A stretch of 64,000 bases of DNA, taken from contig OZ316895.1 of NCBI GenBank assembly GCA_973895155.1, positions 21,638,001 to 21,702,000 on the forward strand, written 5' to 3'. This document shows, piece by piece, positions 11,290-22,950 of this stretch. The stretch comes from Marsupella aquatica (taxonomy: Eukaryota > Marchantiophyta). Within the stretch, counting starts at the first letter, position 1, and every line of letters starts with the position of its first letter. The notes under the pieces are model-generated. The model did not search any database. It was given only the letters and a program-made list of their open reading frames with translations, and had not been told where the DNA came from. Made by a program: the position numbers and the translations under genes.

Positions 11290-13503
11290 CTACTGCCTCT
11301 GATAGATGAATCTGTAATCCATTTTCCTGGTACCATTTACTTGGAACATGTGTTTATTGCGCCCCAGCCATAATGCCCACAACATTTGGTAAAGGACCAC
11401 CATCATTACCCTCTTTTTGTGGTGTCTACCGATAGCACAATCCACCAACCCAATCAGCCCCCCGAAATATCTAGCAAAGAGGCCTCCAAAGCTAAGTGCA
11501 CAAAGAGCCCAACATTTATGTGCATGTGTGCATTCCAAAAAAAGATGTGAAAATGGTTTCCAATTGCCCCAAATAGAGCTTGCATTCTCCATTATCTTGC
11601 CTATTCTAGCTGCCCTCACACCAGTGAACAGCCCGGACGCTATGACTCTCCACATAAAGGTTTTGGCTCTCATAGCCATGCCTGAACCCCAAATTCCAGC
11701 CCAGCACCGATGCCATTCCAGCTCAGTCTTACTAGTCCCCCATGTCCTGTTCAGGCTGTATGTGTCTCCAGTCAACGGCCTAAGTAAGTGATATGATCTC
11801 TTATTGGGGATCCTAAAGCACCTCAGAGGAGTTGGGTTATCCGCCCAGCACCAACTTCCAGGACCAGGCTCATATCACCACTCATAGTATGCAATGTTAT
11901 ACAATGCCTCAATGAATCTGTCTCCTAAAATTCTATGCTCCTGTGTGAATCCCCTTAGATGTTCCCATCTCCCGTCCAGCCGTTTCCATTCCCCTCTTTC
12001 CACAGACTAGAGATTTTGTATACTCCTTATACCCAAACGTCCGCATATAACAGTAGTTGCATTCCTATCCATATTGCTCCATGCTTAAAATCCTTTCTGA
12101 ATGCATCGAAGCACATCCCCCACCGACCACCGACCAAGTATCCATCATGCAGGACAACAGATCAAATTTAGTCAGAGAAAATCCCAAGCTTTCGAGAGCC
12201 CACCTGTATAGGCTAAGCCATGAAGCACTCCAGGATTGCATAGCAGCATCTTATCCCGAAAAGAATAGTTATTTCTTCTTACGACCTTAAAGTTTGTCCA
12301 TCCTATCAAAATTTAGGTTTTCAGAAACAAACAGGCCCATTCAATCTCAGGATGATCAATCGCTCCAGTGAACCATTTAGACAACAGAGCATCTGAGTGA
12401 TCCCGAAAATCCTTAATGCCAAGCCCCCCCTCCATTTGTGGTCTAGAGATCCCGGCCCAGGATACCAATGGTACACGTCGACCACCCTCAGCATTGTAGC
12501 CCCAAAGGAAATCTTTACAAAGTGCCATCATTTTCCTAGCTAATCCAGTGGATGCCTTAAGGAACATTGAGTGATAAATGGGATTGCCTGCAGTATATGT
12601 TTCACCAGTAGAGATCGACCAGTGAATGTTAGCATCTTATTCACCCACGATGATAGTCTTCGTCCAATCTTATCAAGTACAATATAGTGTAACTGCTCAG
12701 TCTTCAGGTCCACACCGAGTGGGGCACCTAGGTATTTTTGTAGCTCTCCCCTTTCACTGATCACACATCCAGTGTCCCTAAGCCACCTCGAAATGTCCCC
12801 CAACACAATATAGGGATCACCACTGATTTCCTCAGGTTGAGACGGGCCCCCGTGGCAACTTCATAGCACTCAATCACTTCAGTTACCTATTTAAAACTCC
12901 TTTCCCTGACAGGGATAAACATCCCTAGATTGTCCGTAAAGAAGCGGTAGCAGATTGTAAGTGACTCAGAGATCTAAATCCCAACAAGTCTGCCAGCAGC
13001 TATCTCGGCATCCATGAGGTCCATCAATGGCTGCATGGAGATAATAAATAACAGTGGTGATCATAAGGGACAACCCGTTTTAAACCAATCTCAGCTGATA
13101 CCATTCCATTTAGGTATACCCTGGATGTTGCATTTGAGAGTAGTGCCTGCACAAGTTTAATGAAGTTGTTGCTAATTCCCAGGAGGTGCATTGTCTCCTA
13201 GATGTACTCATGCTCCACTCTATCGAATGCCTTCTCGAAATCAAGCTTAAGAAATAGGGCCTCTTGTTTCCTATTTTTCAGCCAGTCAAGAGTCAACCAA
13301 GCAAGCAAAATATTTTCTAGAATGTTTCTCCCCGGAGTAAATCCCGTCTGCTGTGGGCTGATTATCTTTAGCAGAATCCCAATCAACCTAAGTGCTAGTA
13401 TCTTAGCAATCAGCTTGTAAATGGTATTCAACATGGTTAGTGGCCTCCAGTCTTTCAGCATTCTCTTATCCAGCTTTTTGGGGATAAACTTTATCGTCCC
13501 TTC
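11290..13503 (-). pseudogene. LINE B ORF2, RT palm to zf-RVT (3' portion)
   Basis: Reading the complement from 13,503: TIKFIPKKLDKRMLKDWRPL, then SPQQTGFTPGRNILENI and LFLKLDFEKAFDRVEHEY, followed by a stop near 13,198. The catalytic motif at 12,929-12,940 reads FTDN instead of FADD, so one of the two essential aspartates is lost. Further on come GAPLGVDLKTEQL (about 12,735), LCKDFLWGYNAEGGRRVPLV and the zf-RVT region at 11,775-11,290 (MRAKTFMWRVIASGLFTGVR, then HLFLECTHAHKCWAL). The homology to LINE A is collinear. It cannot be active. Confidence 0.9.
13501..13503 (+). repeat. CACTA target-site duplication, left copy (TTC)
   Basis: TTC immediately precedes CACTAGTACATTTT and is repeated directly after the right terminus at 23801-23803. 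Three-base duplications are the rule for CACTA (En/Spm) elements. Confidence 0.95.
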
Positions 13504-13990
13504 CACTAGTACATTTTAGGCACTTTTCCGATACTAAAAACACGCGTTTCTCAACGCGCCCGATACTAAACACAACAGAAACGTTCCGATACTCTCAGCT
13601 ACGGAACTTCCGATACTACCAAAATCGGACATTACTATCCGATAGTTTTTGTATCGAAAACCTTATCCAATCCCCATCATATCGGACAATGTCCGAAACA
13701 TCCTGTATCGCAAATTGAGAGCCGACATGTTTTTCAGACGTCCGATAAGAATAGTATCGAAAGCTAATTCTGATAGGTTTGCTTTCGGACATTTACCGAT
13801 ACAAGTGTTATCGGACTTATTTTTGCGATACTAGTTACAACGGAAATCATTTGCGAAGGCTTAGGTATCGGTTATTATCCGTTGAAATTTCTATCGGACC
13901 CCTCCTCGGCCTCGGGCTTAAGTGTTCGATCTGTGGAGTATCGGATAGTGGCTTCCGATTCTTATAGTATTGGAAAATCCGATACTTTGA
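13504..13990. promoter_or_regulatory. CACTA left terminus and subterminal repeat zone
   Basis: After the 14-bp terminus the words TCCGATAC, TTCCGATACT, ATCGGAC, TATCCGATA and GTATCGAAA recur in both orientations through about 13,990. In En/Spm such short subterminal repeats bind the element's TNPA protein and are needed in cis for excision. By analogy these are the candidate binding sites for the element's own proteins; binding itself is inferred. Confidence 0.85.
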
Positions 13991-14252
13991 GGATGGGAAG
14001 GGGTTTTTGGCTTTGTCAGTACTGATGTGTGTCCGATATGTTTCCGATGGTATTTGAATGGGACATATGGGACTTTAGTGTTTTACAATGTATAGGTTGC
14101 ATGGAATTAATGGATTCAGATATGCGGCATACTTTAAGCAATAGATATGTATACTGCATGAAATTGTGGACAATGAGAAAAATCGTAGAATGCCGATAAA
14201 AAGATAGTGCCGGTAAAAATATGAATGAAGATGGTGGGGTCTACAATTTATA

Positions 14253-17200
14253 CTAACTCGTGGGGGGTATGTCTCTATCTTCCACTACAACTACGTTGGG
14301 TCTCTCTTGGACTATGGACCGTGATCTGGGAATATACGGCATGACAATGGACCACTCGGGGTCATTGGGATAGGGTAGGTAAAAGCATTGCTCAAGGTGA
14401 TGTGGGAAGGCAAAGGGATCTGAGGACCTCCAGTTGGAACTGATGACACTATTTGCGGATGTCTTCAAACGAGTAAAACCGCATGCATCATCTTCACAAG
14501 TACGATTGTGGCCTACAAGATTCATCTTGAACCATTTGCACTTGAATACCACTTCCTCCAAAGTAGTATGTGCATGGTACTTCACTGTTAGGATCTCCTC
14601 AATCTTCCCATAATGGGCCACGGTGGAGCGAATGGGATTCATGTCTGACATGCTACTCTGGGAATCTTGGGTGAACCAACCCATCACCCCACAATCCTGT
14701 GTAGCTGCCCTCTTCTCATCAAGTCGTTCCACACGAAAATGTCTCCCCTTTGATCACATGGCAGTCCGAGTCATGACTATAAGTAGTGAACCATGAACCA
14801 AGGTACGAAGTTTATCTGTCACGTTTGGGTAGTGTAATACACTCTCCCCGGTACCCACCAGGGCATCCACTTCTAACAACTTCTCCTTCATGTATGGGTG
14901 AAACTTGGGAAATAACCGTGGGCGTCGACTGTTTTGCTTCTCCTCCTCATAAAATGTTGTCCACTCCCCGACAACCTCGGGTGAGTTATACAACATAAAT
15001 GTTGTGAGCTGTAAACGCTCTGCTGAGCCTATGAGACGCTCTCCAGATGCCCCAGTGAGTCTATCATCCTCGTAGTCAGCCTCTCGTGCTGCCTCATCTA
15101 TCCATCCCCTAGGAGCACTAGGATCTAGTGTGGCAACTATGTTTGTACAGTAAAACATACTCTCTGCTCCAAGATGACGCTCCGCAATGCTACCTTCCAC
15201 CCTAGCGCGATTAAAGACATATGACTTCATCACCCCCATATAACGCTCTACCCAATACATCCATCGACAATGTACTGGGCCTGCAATTGCAACCTCGCGC
15301 ACTAAATGTATGAGGAAATGAACCTGACCATCAAAGAATGAGGGAGGGAGTGCCTTCTCCAACTTGCAGACAACCTCTACTCCAAATATCTCCATAGCAG
15401 CAATGTCATCGGACTCCTGTACCTCCTTTTGACATACCCATCTTAAGAGCTTACCCAATGACCAAAGGGCATCACGAAGTTCCTCACTACCCAATCCAAT
15501 AATAGCAACTGGAAGAACATGTTCAAGAAAGATGGCCATTTTGGAGAATCCTCCCCCCCAAATGCCTTCCGAAGATTGGTACCATAACCTGTGGGAAACC
15601 TCATCAACCCAATACGTCTGCAAAACTCAATGCGCTCTGCCCTTGTCAAAACCCAAGGAGGATGGATGCTAGGGGGAGCACCAGGGGGGTCCAAAGATGG
15701 CCAAAAACCCAAAAGACCATGCATCCCCATCTCCTCACAACTTTCTCTCCAATTGTTATTTTTCTCCCCATATAGATGGCGAATCAATGATTTCCCCACA
15801 TTCCCCTCAATGTGCATAGGGTCTAACAAGTGATTAATGGGCATATCTGACCAATATGGCAATTGTGACAATGCAGACAAACGGGTCATGCCACATCTGA
15901 ATAATGGTAATGGATCACTCGGATCCTGAACTCTCCCCCATACCTCTCTCCAATATGCTGGATCCTTCCGCTGAGGTTGAGGACGAATATCAGGTTGGCC
16001 CTCATCAGTATCATAAAGGAATGGATCACTCCTCCAAGGATGGTCTGGTGAAAGATATTTAGTATGACCAATGTAAACAATTTTTTGCAGAGTACTTGAC
16101 TTGGGCCTGGCCACCCCCTCCAAATCGGGTCCACATGTAGAGCAAGCTCGATAGCCTGATGTTTGCAATCTAGAAACATATCCAAACCCTGCCCAGTGCA
16201 TAGAAAACACATTCATAAAATAAGGTTCATCAAGGCAAAAATCTGCATAATTGCAATTAAATACAAGGTTTAGGTACTAGAGGAAATAAGGGTTTACCAT
16301 ACCTGGTAAATCATGCATGGTCCACATAAGGATGGCCTTTAGAGTAAATACGCGGGATAAACCTCCTGTGTTGTGACGTCCATCATAACAATCCACTCCT
16401 CTCCACAGTTGTATCAACTCATCAATCAATGGCTGCAAGTACACATCAATCTTTTTAACTTGCTTAGGACCCGGAATAATCATGGAGAGTAGTAGGTGAC
16501 CTTTCTTCATGGCCATCCAAGGAGGGATGTTGTAGTTTGTCAACACTACTGGCCACACCGAATATGGTTTGGCTTTTCCTGTCAAAGCAAAAGGGCTGAT
16601 ACCGTCTGCTGCCAAGCCTAGTCGAACATGTCGTGGGTCAATTTTGAACTCTCCCCATCTATCCTCTACAAATCGATTGGCAGGAGAGTCAACCATCATC
16701 CGCATGGCACTAGAGGGTACAGCCATATCAGAACAATTTTGTGAGTGCCATACCATCATCTCAGCCAACTCTGCACATCGGAATTGATGTCACAATCGAG
16801 GGATAAGAGGAAAGTACCTCATAACCTTTTGCGGTACCTTCCCCGTCAACATGTCATCACGGTACCGTGGCTTCTGACATTTAGGACATGTTGTGGCATT
16901 TTCATGCTCACCCCTAAAAAGAATGCAATCATCCACACATGCATGTATCACCTCATACTTCAGGCCAATGGACCTCAACACCTGTTTAGCCTCTTTCCAA
17001 GAGGCTAGCAATGCATTGCCTACTGGCAAAATACGATCATGCAAGGTACGGAAAACATCATCCAAAAGTAGATTGCTTGCCCCATGTCTTTGCTGCAAGT
17101 TGAGCAACAACATTATTGATGAGAGCCGAGATAACCTACTCCCCTCGAATATGCGAGTACGGGCATGACGTTGCGCCTCCTCCCATTGCTTGTCTTGGGA

Positions 17201-17470
17201 CCCCCTAGAAGGATGTGGATGACTAGTCCTTTCATGGGTTGAACCAATGTCCTCCAAACCAATGTCATCGTGATCATCATAGAATTGGTCCATGAGCTCA
17301 TCCATGGCCCTCTCCTCATCAAGATGGTCTTGGATAGGATCATCACCATCATGTCGTACCCCATCCTCTTGCCTTTGTGGTTCATGCCCACGGTTGGCCA
17401 CCATGGCCTCAACAAGGTGTTGTCGCATAGCTCGTGATATTACCCCAATATCAGGCGTTACATATTGATT
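14253..17470 (-). pseudogene. TNP2-type CACTA transposase core with DUF4218 and DUF4216 (broken)
   Basis: The exons read on the complement are about 17,470-16,303 and 16,188-14,253, with GTATGG donor and GGGCAG acceptor. Signature blocks run in the family order. They are SRLSRLSSIMLLLNLQQRHG, CILFRGEHENATTCPKCQKP and KVMRYFPLIPRL, then DRWGEFKIDPRHVRLGLAAD and HNTGGLSRVFTLKAILMWT. After the intron come GYRACSTCGPDL, IGHTKYLSPDHPWR, LDPMHIEGNVGKSL, the DUF4218 part (LPPSFFDGQVHFLIHLVREV, GPVHCRWMYWVERYMGVMKS) and the DUF4216 part (VVFKCKWFKMNLVG, CGFTRLK). Breaks are a TGA at 16790-16792 (after PLIPRL), a one-base slip in a G run at about 15,549-15,556 and a TGA at 14754-14756. The enzyme would cut and paste CACTA elements. 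The start is unclear; an upstream finger exon can splice on in phase. Confidence 0.92.
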
Positions 17471-17593
17471 CTATCATACAACATCAATTAATTAATCTCA
17501 TCAACACATGCACTGCTGAACAACATCATTCTCATGTAAACATGTAAAATAAATTGACATATATATATACATGTATGTAAGTCCAAGAAACTA

Positions 17594-18949
17594 TCATGGA
17601 CGACAACGCAAGGACAATTTTGGTGCATCCCACTCATACTCACACAATAACTCCTCACCAGCTCTAATGGTCCTAACAGCTACTGTCATGATATGGTCGT
17701 CCATATGTTTCACAAAATATGGATGTCTAGGTGGACCAAACATTTGAATCCACTCTACATTAGCCTCCAAACCTCTATCTCTACCTGTGGTACTATTGAT
17801 GTACCCTGCTAAATTACCGTTCCGAATAGGGTCACCATCAATCATCCAGCAATGCCACGGCCTAGTGAAGACCTCATCCGGGTCTGAGTCCATCCTCAAT
17901 GCATACACCCCCCAACTTGGGTGTTGACGCAACAAAATATTCCAACTCTTGGAGTTATATACAGCCCCAATGTAAGGAAAGAGATGCTCTCCATCATAAC
18001 CACGTCTCCATGGCTTTGGAGGGACCACAATATCCTCCAAAGCAAAAAGACCATATCCTATATCATGACCAATAGAGGATGCCTTCACTATCCAAGGGCG
18101 ACCCCATATCTGAACTGGTTCATCTGTAGGAATAAAATCTGGAAATTTGAAGAGACTTGGAGAAAAGTCCTTCAAAACTTTGGCAGCCCTACCAGTGAGA
18201 TAGGATAGTCCAAACCTGCCCTCAACGCAAATATAATCTACGTTACCGGCTGGTCGATCACTAATACCTAACACCTCCTCTCGTCTGTCTACCTGGTCCA
18301 GTGGTCCATACTGCCGTCTACGTCTACCAGATTGTGGTCGTGTACATAGGACTCTAGTAGTCACAACCTCGGGCTGAGAGACCGGTTCCCCCTCTACATG
18401 CTCATGTGTGGGCACGGGAGTGGGGATAGGAGCAGGTGGGCTAAGAGGCATCTGGGCAGGAGGAACTGCAAGCAACTCCCTGGCCCTTGCTAGAAACCCT
18501 TCCAACCACACAGCTTCAGGAACCAAAGGAGGTGGGGGCCTACGAGGCACCTATTTCAACACACGTACAATGGTTTTACACAAATCAATAAATTAAGTAG
18601 TGCCAGGATGTAAATGCAAGATAATTAAGCAATACCCTAAATTGGAATGCATATATGGAATGAATAGGGGACATAAACATATATATACCTGGCTAGGCAA
18701 ATACCCTGGCATATCACCCTCGTGGTGGCCATAGTTCTCGATGTGCTCACAAGTCTCCCACGCATGTCGAACCACAAGTCCCTTACATCTCACACACCAG
18801 CAAGGTATGGGTCCTAGTGGAGCACGAGGACGATCTGGAGGAGGGGGTGGAGGAACCTCCCCCTCAGACGAGCTTGTGTCTGAGTCTGAATCTGACGTGG
18901 AACTATCAGAAGTAGACATCTGCATGCATGAAGTACACTCTGAATTCAT
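17594..18949 (-). CDS. Finger plus SET-domain protein encoded inside the CACTA element
   Basis: Two exons on the complement: 18949-18689 (donor GTATAT) and 18550-17594 (acceptor GAAATAG), joined in phase 0, about 405 residues, open throughout. Exon 1 has a Ser/Asp/Pro-rich start, then CWCVRCKGLVVRHAWETCEH, a CxCxxC...CxH finger. Exon 2 starts with a Pro-rich linker. Its residues about 154-308 look like a SET lysine-methyltransferase domain: GYGLFALEDI (N-flank), YIGAVY, IDGDPIRNGNLAGYINS with ANVEW following, and TIRAGEELLCEYEW, the canonical GEEL..Y close. No post-SET cysteine cluster is seen. In the family the substrate is a protein lysine, often on a histone. The gene lies on the same strand as the transposase, 124 bp before that exon. 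The SET call rests on motif order; catalytic activity is not shown. Confidence 0.78.
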
Positions 18950-20496
18950 GTAAGCTGCATAAAAGAAGACAAGTGTTGGAGTATCAAAATAGAATTAATT
19001 AATGCATGAGATACAAAAGTCCTATTGTACCTCAATGATACCCGCGCTTTGCCAGCCTACTGTGTCGTATTTTCTACACACAAGGTGTGGGACATCCAAA
19101 ATCTCTGCATATATGGGTGAGCATTTTGCTAATGAGCATACATAATCTGTAAGTGCGAAAGAGTGTAGGAAGAACACACCACATATAAAAAAATTCCAAC
19201 ATACAAATTAAGTGTAAATGATGCGGCTCGTGAAGCGGGGACATCATACCTCCTAGATGCGCGGTCTCACACTATGCATAGTACATTGTCCAAAACAAAA
19301 CCTATCTACCCCCTCACAAACATTGAACCACCCCTCCAAACGCAAGGTACTGTGCATCAAATCCAACACAACCATTAGCCTAGCTAATATATGGAGGTTG
19401 AACCTTATCCTAAGAAAAGGTGTAACCTTATCCTAGTAAAACCCCATAACCCTAAGCCCATAAACCCCTCCAAAGAAATGATCCAAATAGCTTTCACCAA
19501 GAAATGGTTCGTACAAAAACTTCTTGTAGTATTTTGTCTATCATATATCATAGTATTGAGTTCCCATCACCACAACCATCCCTAAACTTGCAAGAGGACA
19601 TCATACCTCCTGGATGCACGGTTTCATGCATAGTGCATTGTCCAAAATCGAAACCTCCCTACCCCCTCAAAAAAAGTTAACCACCCCTCCAAAAGCAAGG
19701 TACTACACATCAAATCCAAACACAAAGATTAGCCTAATGAAGGGGTTTAATATTATCCTAACAAAAGGTATAATGTTATACTAATAAAACCTCTACGTAC
19801 ACCCATAATCCCCTATAAAGAAATGAAACAAAAGGCTTTCACCCGAAAATGGTTCATACAAAAACTTCTTGTAGTATTTTCTTGATCCTATATTACATAT
19901 CATAGTATTGAGTTCCCATCACCACAACCACCCCTAAAACACCAAGACTCTATACACAATTGCATCATTAATTAGAGCCCAATATATTAAGCATGCAAGA
20001 CCATAGCTTATCAAAAAAATTACATAGTCCGGTACAAACCCCAAAATTTGTTCTCCGCAACAAAGAAACTTGCAAGAGGTCCCTCTACATGCATGACACG
20101 TTCACTGTCCCGTTCACATATGTAGAGCCCTACAAAACGCGGATTCAAATATGAAAGCAAATAATAACTCCAACCATGTGCCCTTACCCCATACAAAACC
20201 TAAATATCCTAAATTATACTCTAAACCCTCCAATCCCATTATACCCAACCCAAATTCAAAACATTATATTGGACCCCCTTTGGGAAAGCCAAGAGGTATC
20301 CGATATAAATTCATGAGGGGTCCGATGCAATAGGAAACGGGCCACACTTGGTAAATACACGGCCACAAGAAAAGGACGAGGGGTCCGAAGCAGATAGTTT
20401 CAGAAAGTCCGATTGCGTGTCCGATACCTTTGGTTTCGCAAAGTCCGAAATAGAAAGAATCGGAAGCAGCAGGTTTTGTTTCGGAAAAAAGAACCG
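18950..20496. promoter_or_regulatory. Divergent promoter region of the CACTA element
   Basis: This region lies between the outward-reading SET/transposase unit and the second gene and has no supported coding frame. Most of it is a tandem duplication with a 357-bp offset (see separate entry). From about 20,280 it carries TCCGAT-type words like those at the element's ends, so the same protein may bind here. Confidence 0.55.
19240..19940 (+). repeat. Tandem duplication, about 357 bp, inside the CACTA element
   Basis: GACATCATACCTCC starts at 19,240 and again at 19,597. The two copies remain collinear through GTACAAAAACTTCTTGTAGT-type text (TTCATACAAAAACTTCTTG in copy 2) to TTGAGTTCCCATCACCACAA. 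They differ by many point changes and small indels, so the duplication is not recent. Confidence 0.9.
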
Positions 20497-20500
20497 ATGC
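20280..20500. promoter_or_regulatory. Internal cluster of the CACTA end motif at the second gene's start
   Basis: GTATCCGATA, GGTCCGATGC, AAGTCCGATT, TGTCCGATACC, AAGTCCGAAA and AACCGATGC occur within about 220 bp. Elsewhere in the element this density is found only in the two subterminal zones and in a second internal cluster near 21,740-21,865. The cluster overlaps the 5' end of the plus-strand gene, consistent with autoregulation; that role is inferred. Confidence 0.6.
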
Positions 20501-22950
20501 AGGTGCGAAGACCCGCACGTCGGGCCCTGTTTCGCACTTGGTGTTTTTCAAATTTTTTGAAGCTGGATCAAGGAGGAGAGCTTGAAGGAGGAGGAGAGAT
20601 GGAGGGGGGCGGGGGATCAGGTGGTGGGGGAGACGAAGGGGGATCAGGTGGTGGTGGAGAGCAAGGGGGACCGTCCCAGCCATACAATGAAGTTATGAGG
20701 GACATTTTTGTGGCCAAGGCAGGGCTGAGTGTGGAGGACGCAGAGAGAGTAGTCCCACTCCTCCAAACGCTGATTGATGCCTCTCGGCGTGAGGCAGAGA
20801 AGACTGCTGCTGCAAGCATTGCAAGTGAGAAGGAGGCAAAGAAGAGGAAGAAAGAGGCAAAGAGAGGCAAGGGGGATGCAGAGGAGACACTGTCTCCAAG
20901 AAAACGAGAGAAAAAGCTTCGAAAAGAAGCTAGGGCAATTGAGAAGGTGCGATTGGAGGAGCAGAGGCGAAAGGAGGCAGAGAGAGCTCTCAGGCCTGAG
21001 CTAGCTCTCAATTCGGGTGGTGGTCCATTGCCTAAGAGCTACCATCTATTCCGAAGCCAATTCAAGCAGGTGCTGAGGGCCAATTTGGGGCCACTGGATT
21101 ACTGGGGCAAGAAGAAGGAGGAAGAGAGATTGAGAATCAGAGAGCAGGTGAAGGAACGGTTCAGGAACGGGGCCTACATTGATGACAGGTTCCTAAACAA
21201 ACGAATTTCAGCATCACTCTCAGACATGCGCAATCATCAGCGAGAGAAATTCAGAAAGTACCTTGGAGATATGGCAGTGGATGCAGAGGTGATCAGGGAG
21301 GAGGGTTGTCCAGACGATGTTTCCCCGGATGAGTGGGCGGCTTGGCTTGAGGAGGAACTCTCAGTCCGTGCCTGGCTGAAAAGAAGACATTGGGACAACG
21401 AAATTAGGCTGGCAGAGGAGAAGCGAAAGGCTGGGGAGAATGTTGATATCCTCCCCCTTCAACAGAACCTGCAACAATGGGCAGCTCAGGCAGCAAGACT
21501 CCCCAAACCACCAAGGCACATCATAGCAGCATTGGAGAGAGTGCAGGGGAGGCCAACCATCACTCACCGGATGGGGCAAGGCGGCTCCAATCGATTGAAG
21601 GCTGAGTTTGTAAGTGCCCTCCCTCTCCTCCCCACCTCGACTCCCTGATCACCTGACTCCTCGCACGAAGAATGAGTTGTTTGTGCCTTATGTCTTTTGT
21701 TTAAACCCTTTGCAAAACTCATTTTTGCTCTTGGGCCTGTTCTTTCCGATACTCATCCGATAGGTTTTGCATCGGAAGCAGCATCGGACACCGTGTCATG
21801 CCATTTTTCTTGTTACGCATCCGATAGACGTCCGATGCAGGCTGTATCGGACTCTGAATTGGACCCCTCGGCAAAACATTTAAATTTTTGAATGAACGTA
21901 CTTAACGTTAATTTTTTACTAGGGTAGAGTATAAGTTAGGGTGAACTATGGTTTAAGGTTACATTAGGGCTATGTAGGGTGGCTTGGTTTAGGGTAGGGC
22001 GCGCTAATACTAGATTTGATATTAACCTGGCCTCTATGGTTTGGATCTTTAAATTTCAGGAGCGGGAGTATGGTCGCCCTATTGCGCCGTTGGAGAGGAA
22101 TTTGGCAAAGACGGATGGACCCCGCGCTCTAAAGCGCCACCTTGAGGATGAGTTGGGAGAGGTAAGTGTTCACCCTAGGGTGATATAATGTTTAAGGTTG
22201 TCATGAATTTGTTAGAGTTATGGTCGGGACCATTCATTCTAACTGCAATTAAACCCTATTGCGCAGAATGAGGAGGGGTCTGGGTCGGAGGAGCTGGACT
22301 CAGATTCTGAGCAGGATGCTGAGGCAGGGTTGGGGAGGGTGCCCACAGTCACCCCTACTCCTCAGGTCCGAGGTGTTGTTGCCCCATCTGGTGCCGTTGC
22401 CCCATCAGCAGGGAGGGGTGGGTCACATGCTGCTGATGGTGTGGGCTCCCATCGTTGTGGAGCATCACGGGGTGCGGGGCCCAGGCACTCAGGGGGTAGT
22501 AGAGGTGATGGCATGGGACGAGGCGATCGCGTAGGAGTATCTGGTGCAGGTGGCCCTTCCCGACGAGGTAGTGGCGACATGCCGGATGGTGGATCTAGAG
22601 GGCACGCACCATCTCGTGAGTCTGGTGGGAGTACAGCACGACATGGGCCACCCACAGGATCTGTCGGCGCACCATCCCATCACTCTAGCAGGTCTGCGGG
22701 AGGAGCTGAGGCGTCCTTTCACTCTGCCATGTCGGGGGTTGGTGGGACATCTACCTTGCCTGACCACCCTAGCGGTGCATCTAGTGGGTCAGGGTCTAGG
22801 CCTGCATCAGGCCAACCCATGCCATCTGGTGAGCAGGTGGCTGCCACGGTTGTGGGCAGCCAGAGGGAGGAGGGCTCTCATGATGCTAGACCTGTACCCA
22901 CCCTTCGTTCTCGCCCAAAGAAGAAGAAGGGACGCAACACACCTTTTTAG
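20497..22950 (+). CDS. CACTA second gene (TNP1/TNPA-position protein), three exons, intact
   Basis: Exons are 20497-21609, 22060-22161 and 22267-22950. All junctions are GT-AG and phase 0, giving about 632 residues from the ATG at 20497; an in-frame ATG at 20599 is an alternative start. The protein opens with Gly/Glu-rich repeats, then a long charged helix (EKEAKKRKKEAKRGKGDAEE) with coiled-coil character. A conserved-looking block follows: YHLFRSQFKQVLRANLG, FLNKRISASLSDMRNHQREK, DEWAAWLEEELSVRAWLKRR. That block resembles the Ptta/En/Spm (Transposase_24-type) proteins of plant elements, but the match is loose. The C-terminal third is Gly/Ser-rich low complexity and ends in a basic KKKKGR signal. 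In En/Spm the second protein binds the subterminal repeats. It reads away from the transposase, whereas classical En/Spm has both products on one strand. Confidence 0.8.
21735..21865. promoter_or_regulatory. Second internal cluster of the CACTA end motif (intron 1)
   Basis: TTCCGATACTC, ATCCGATAGG, GCATCGGAAG, GCATCGGACA, CATCCGATAG, CGTCCGATGC and GTATCGGACT lie within about 120 bp, inside intron 1 of the plus-strand gene. The words match those of the subterminal zones. The function is unknown; a regulatory binding site or a relic of an internal element end are both possible. Confidence 0.65.

Noticed and set aside
20568-21011. Complement ORF rich in Ser, Pro and Leu
   Set aside because: It is antisense to the Gly/Glu/Lys-rich first exon of the CACTA second gene and mirrors its composition.
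22362-22767. Overlapping complement ORFs in the third exon of the CACTA second gene
   Set aside because: They are antisense to a Gly/Ser-rich GC-rich exon, where stop codons are rare on both strands.
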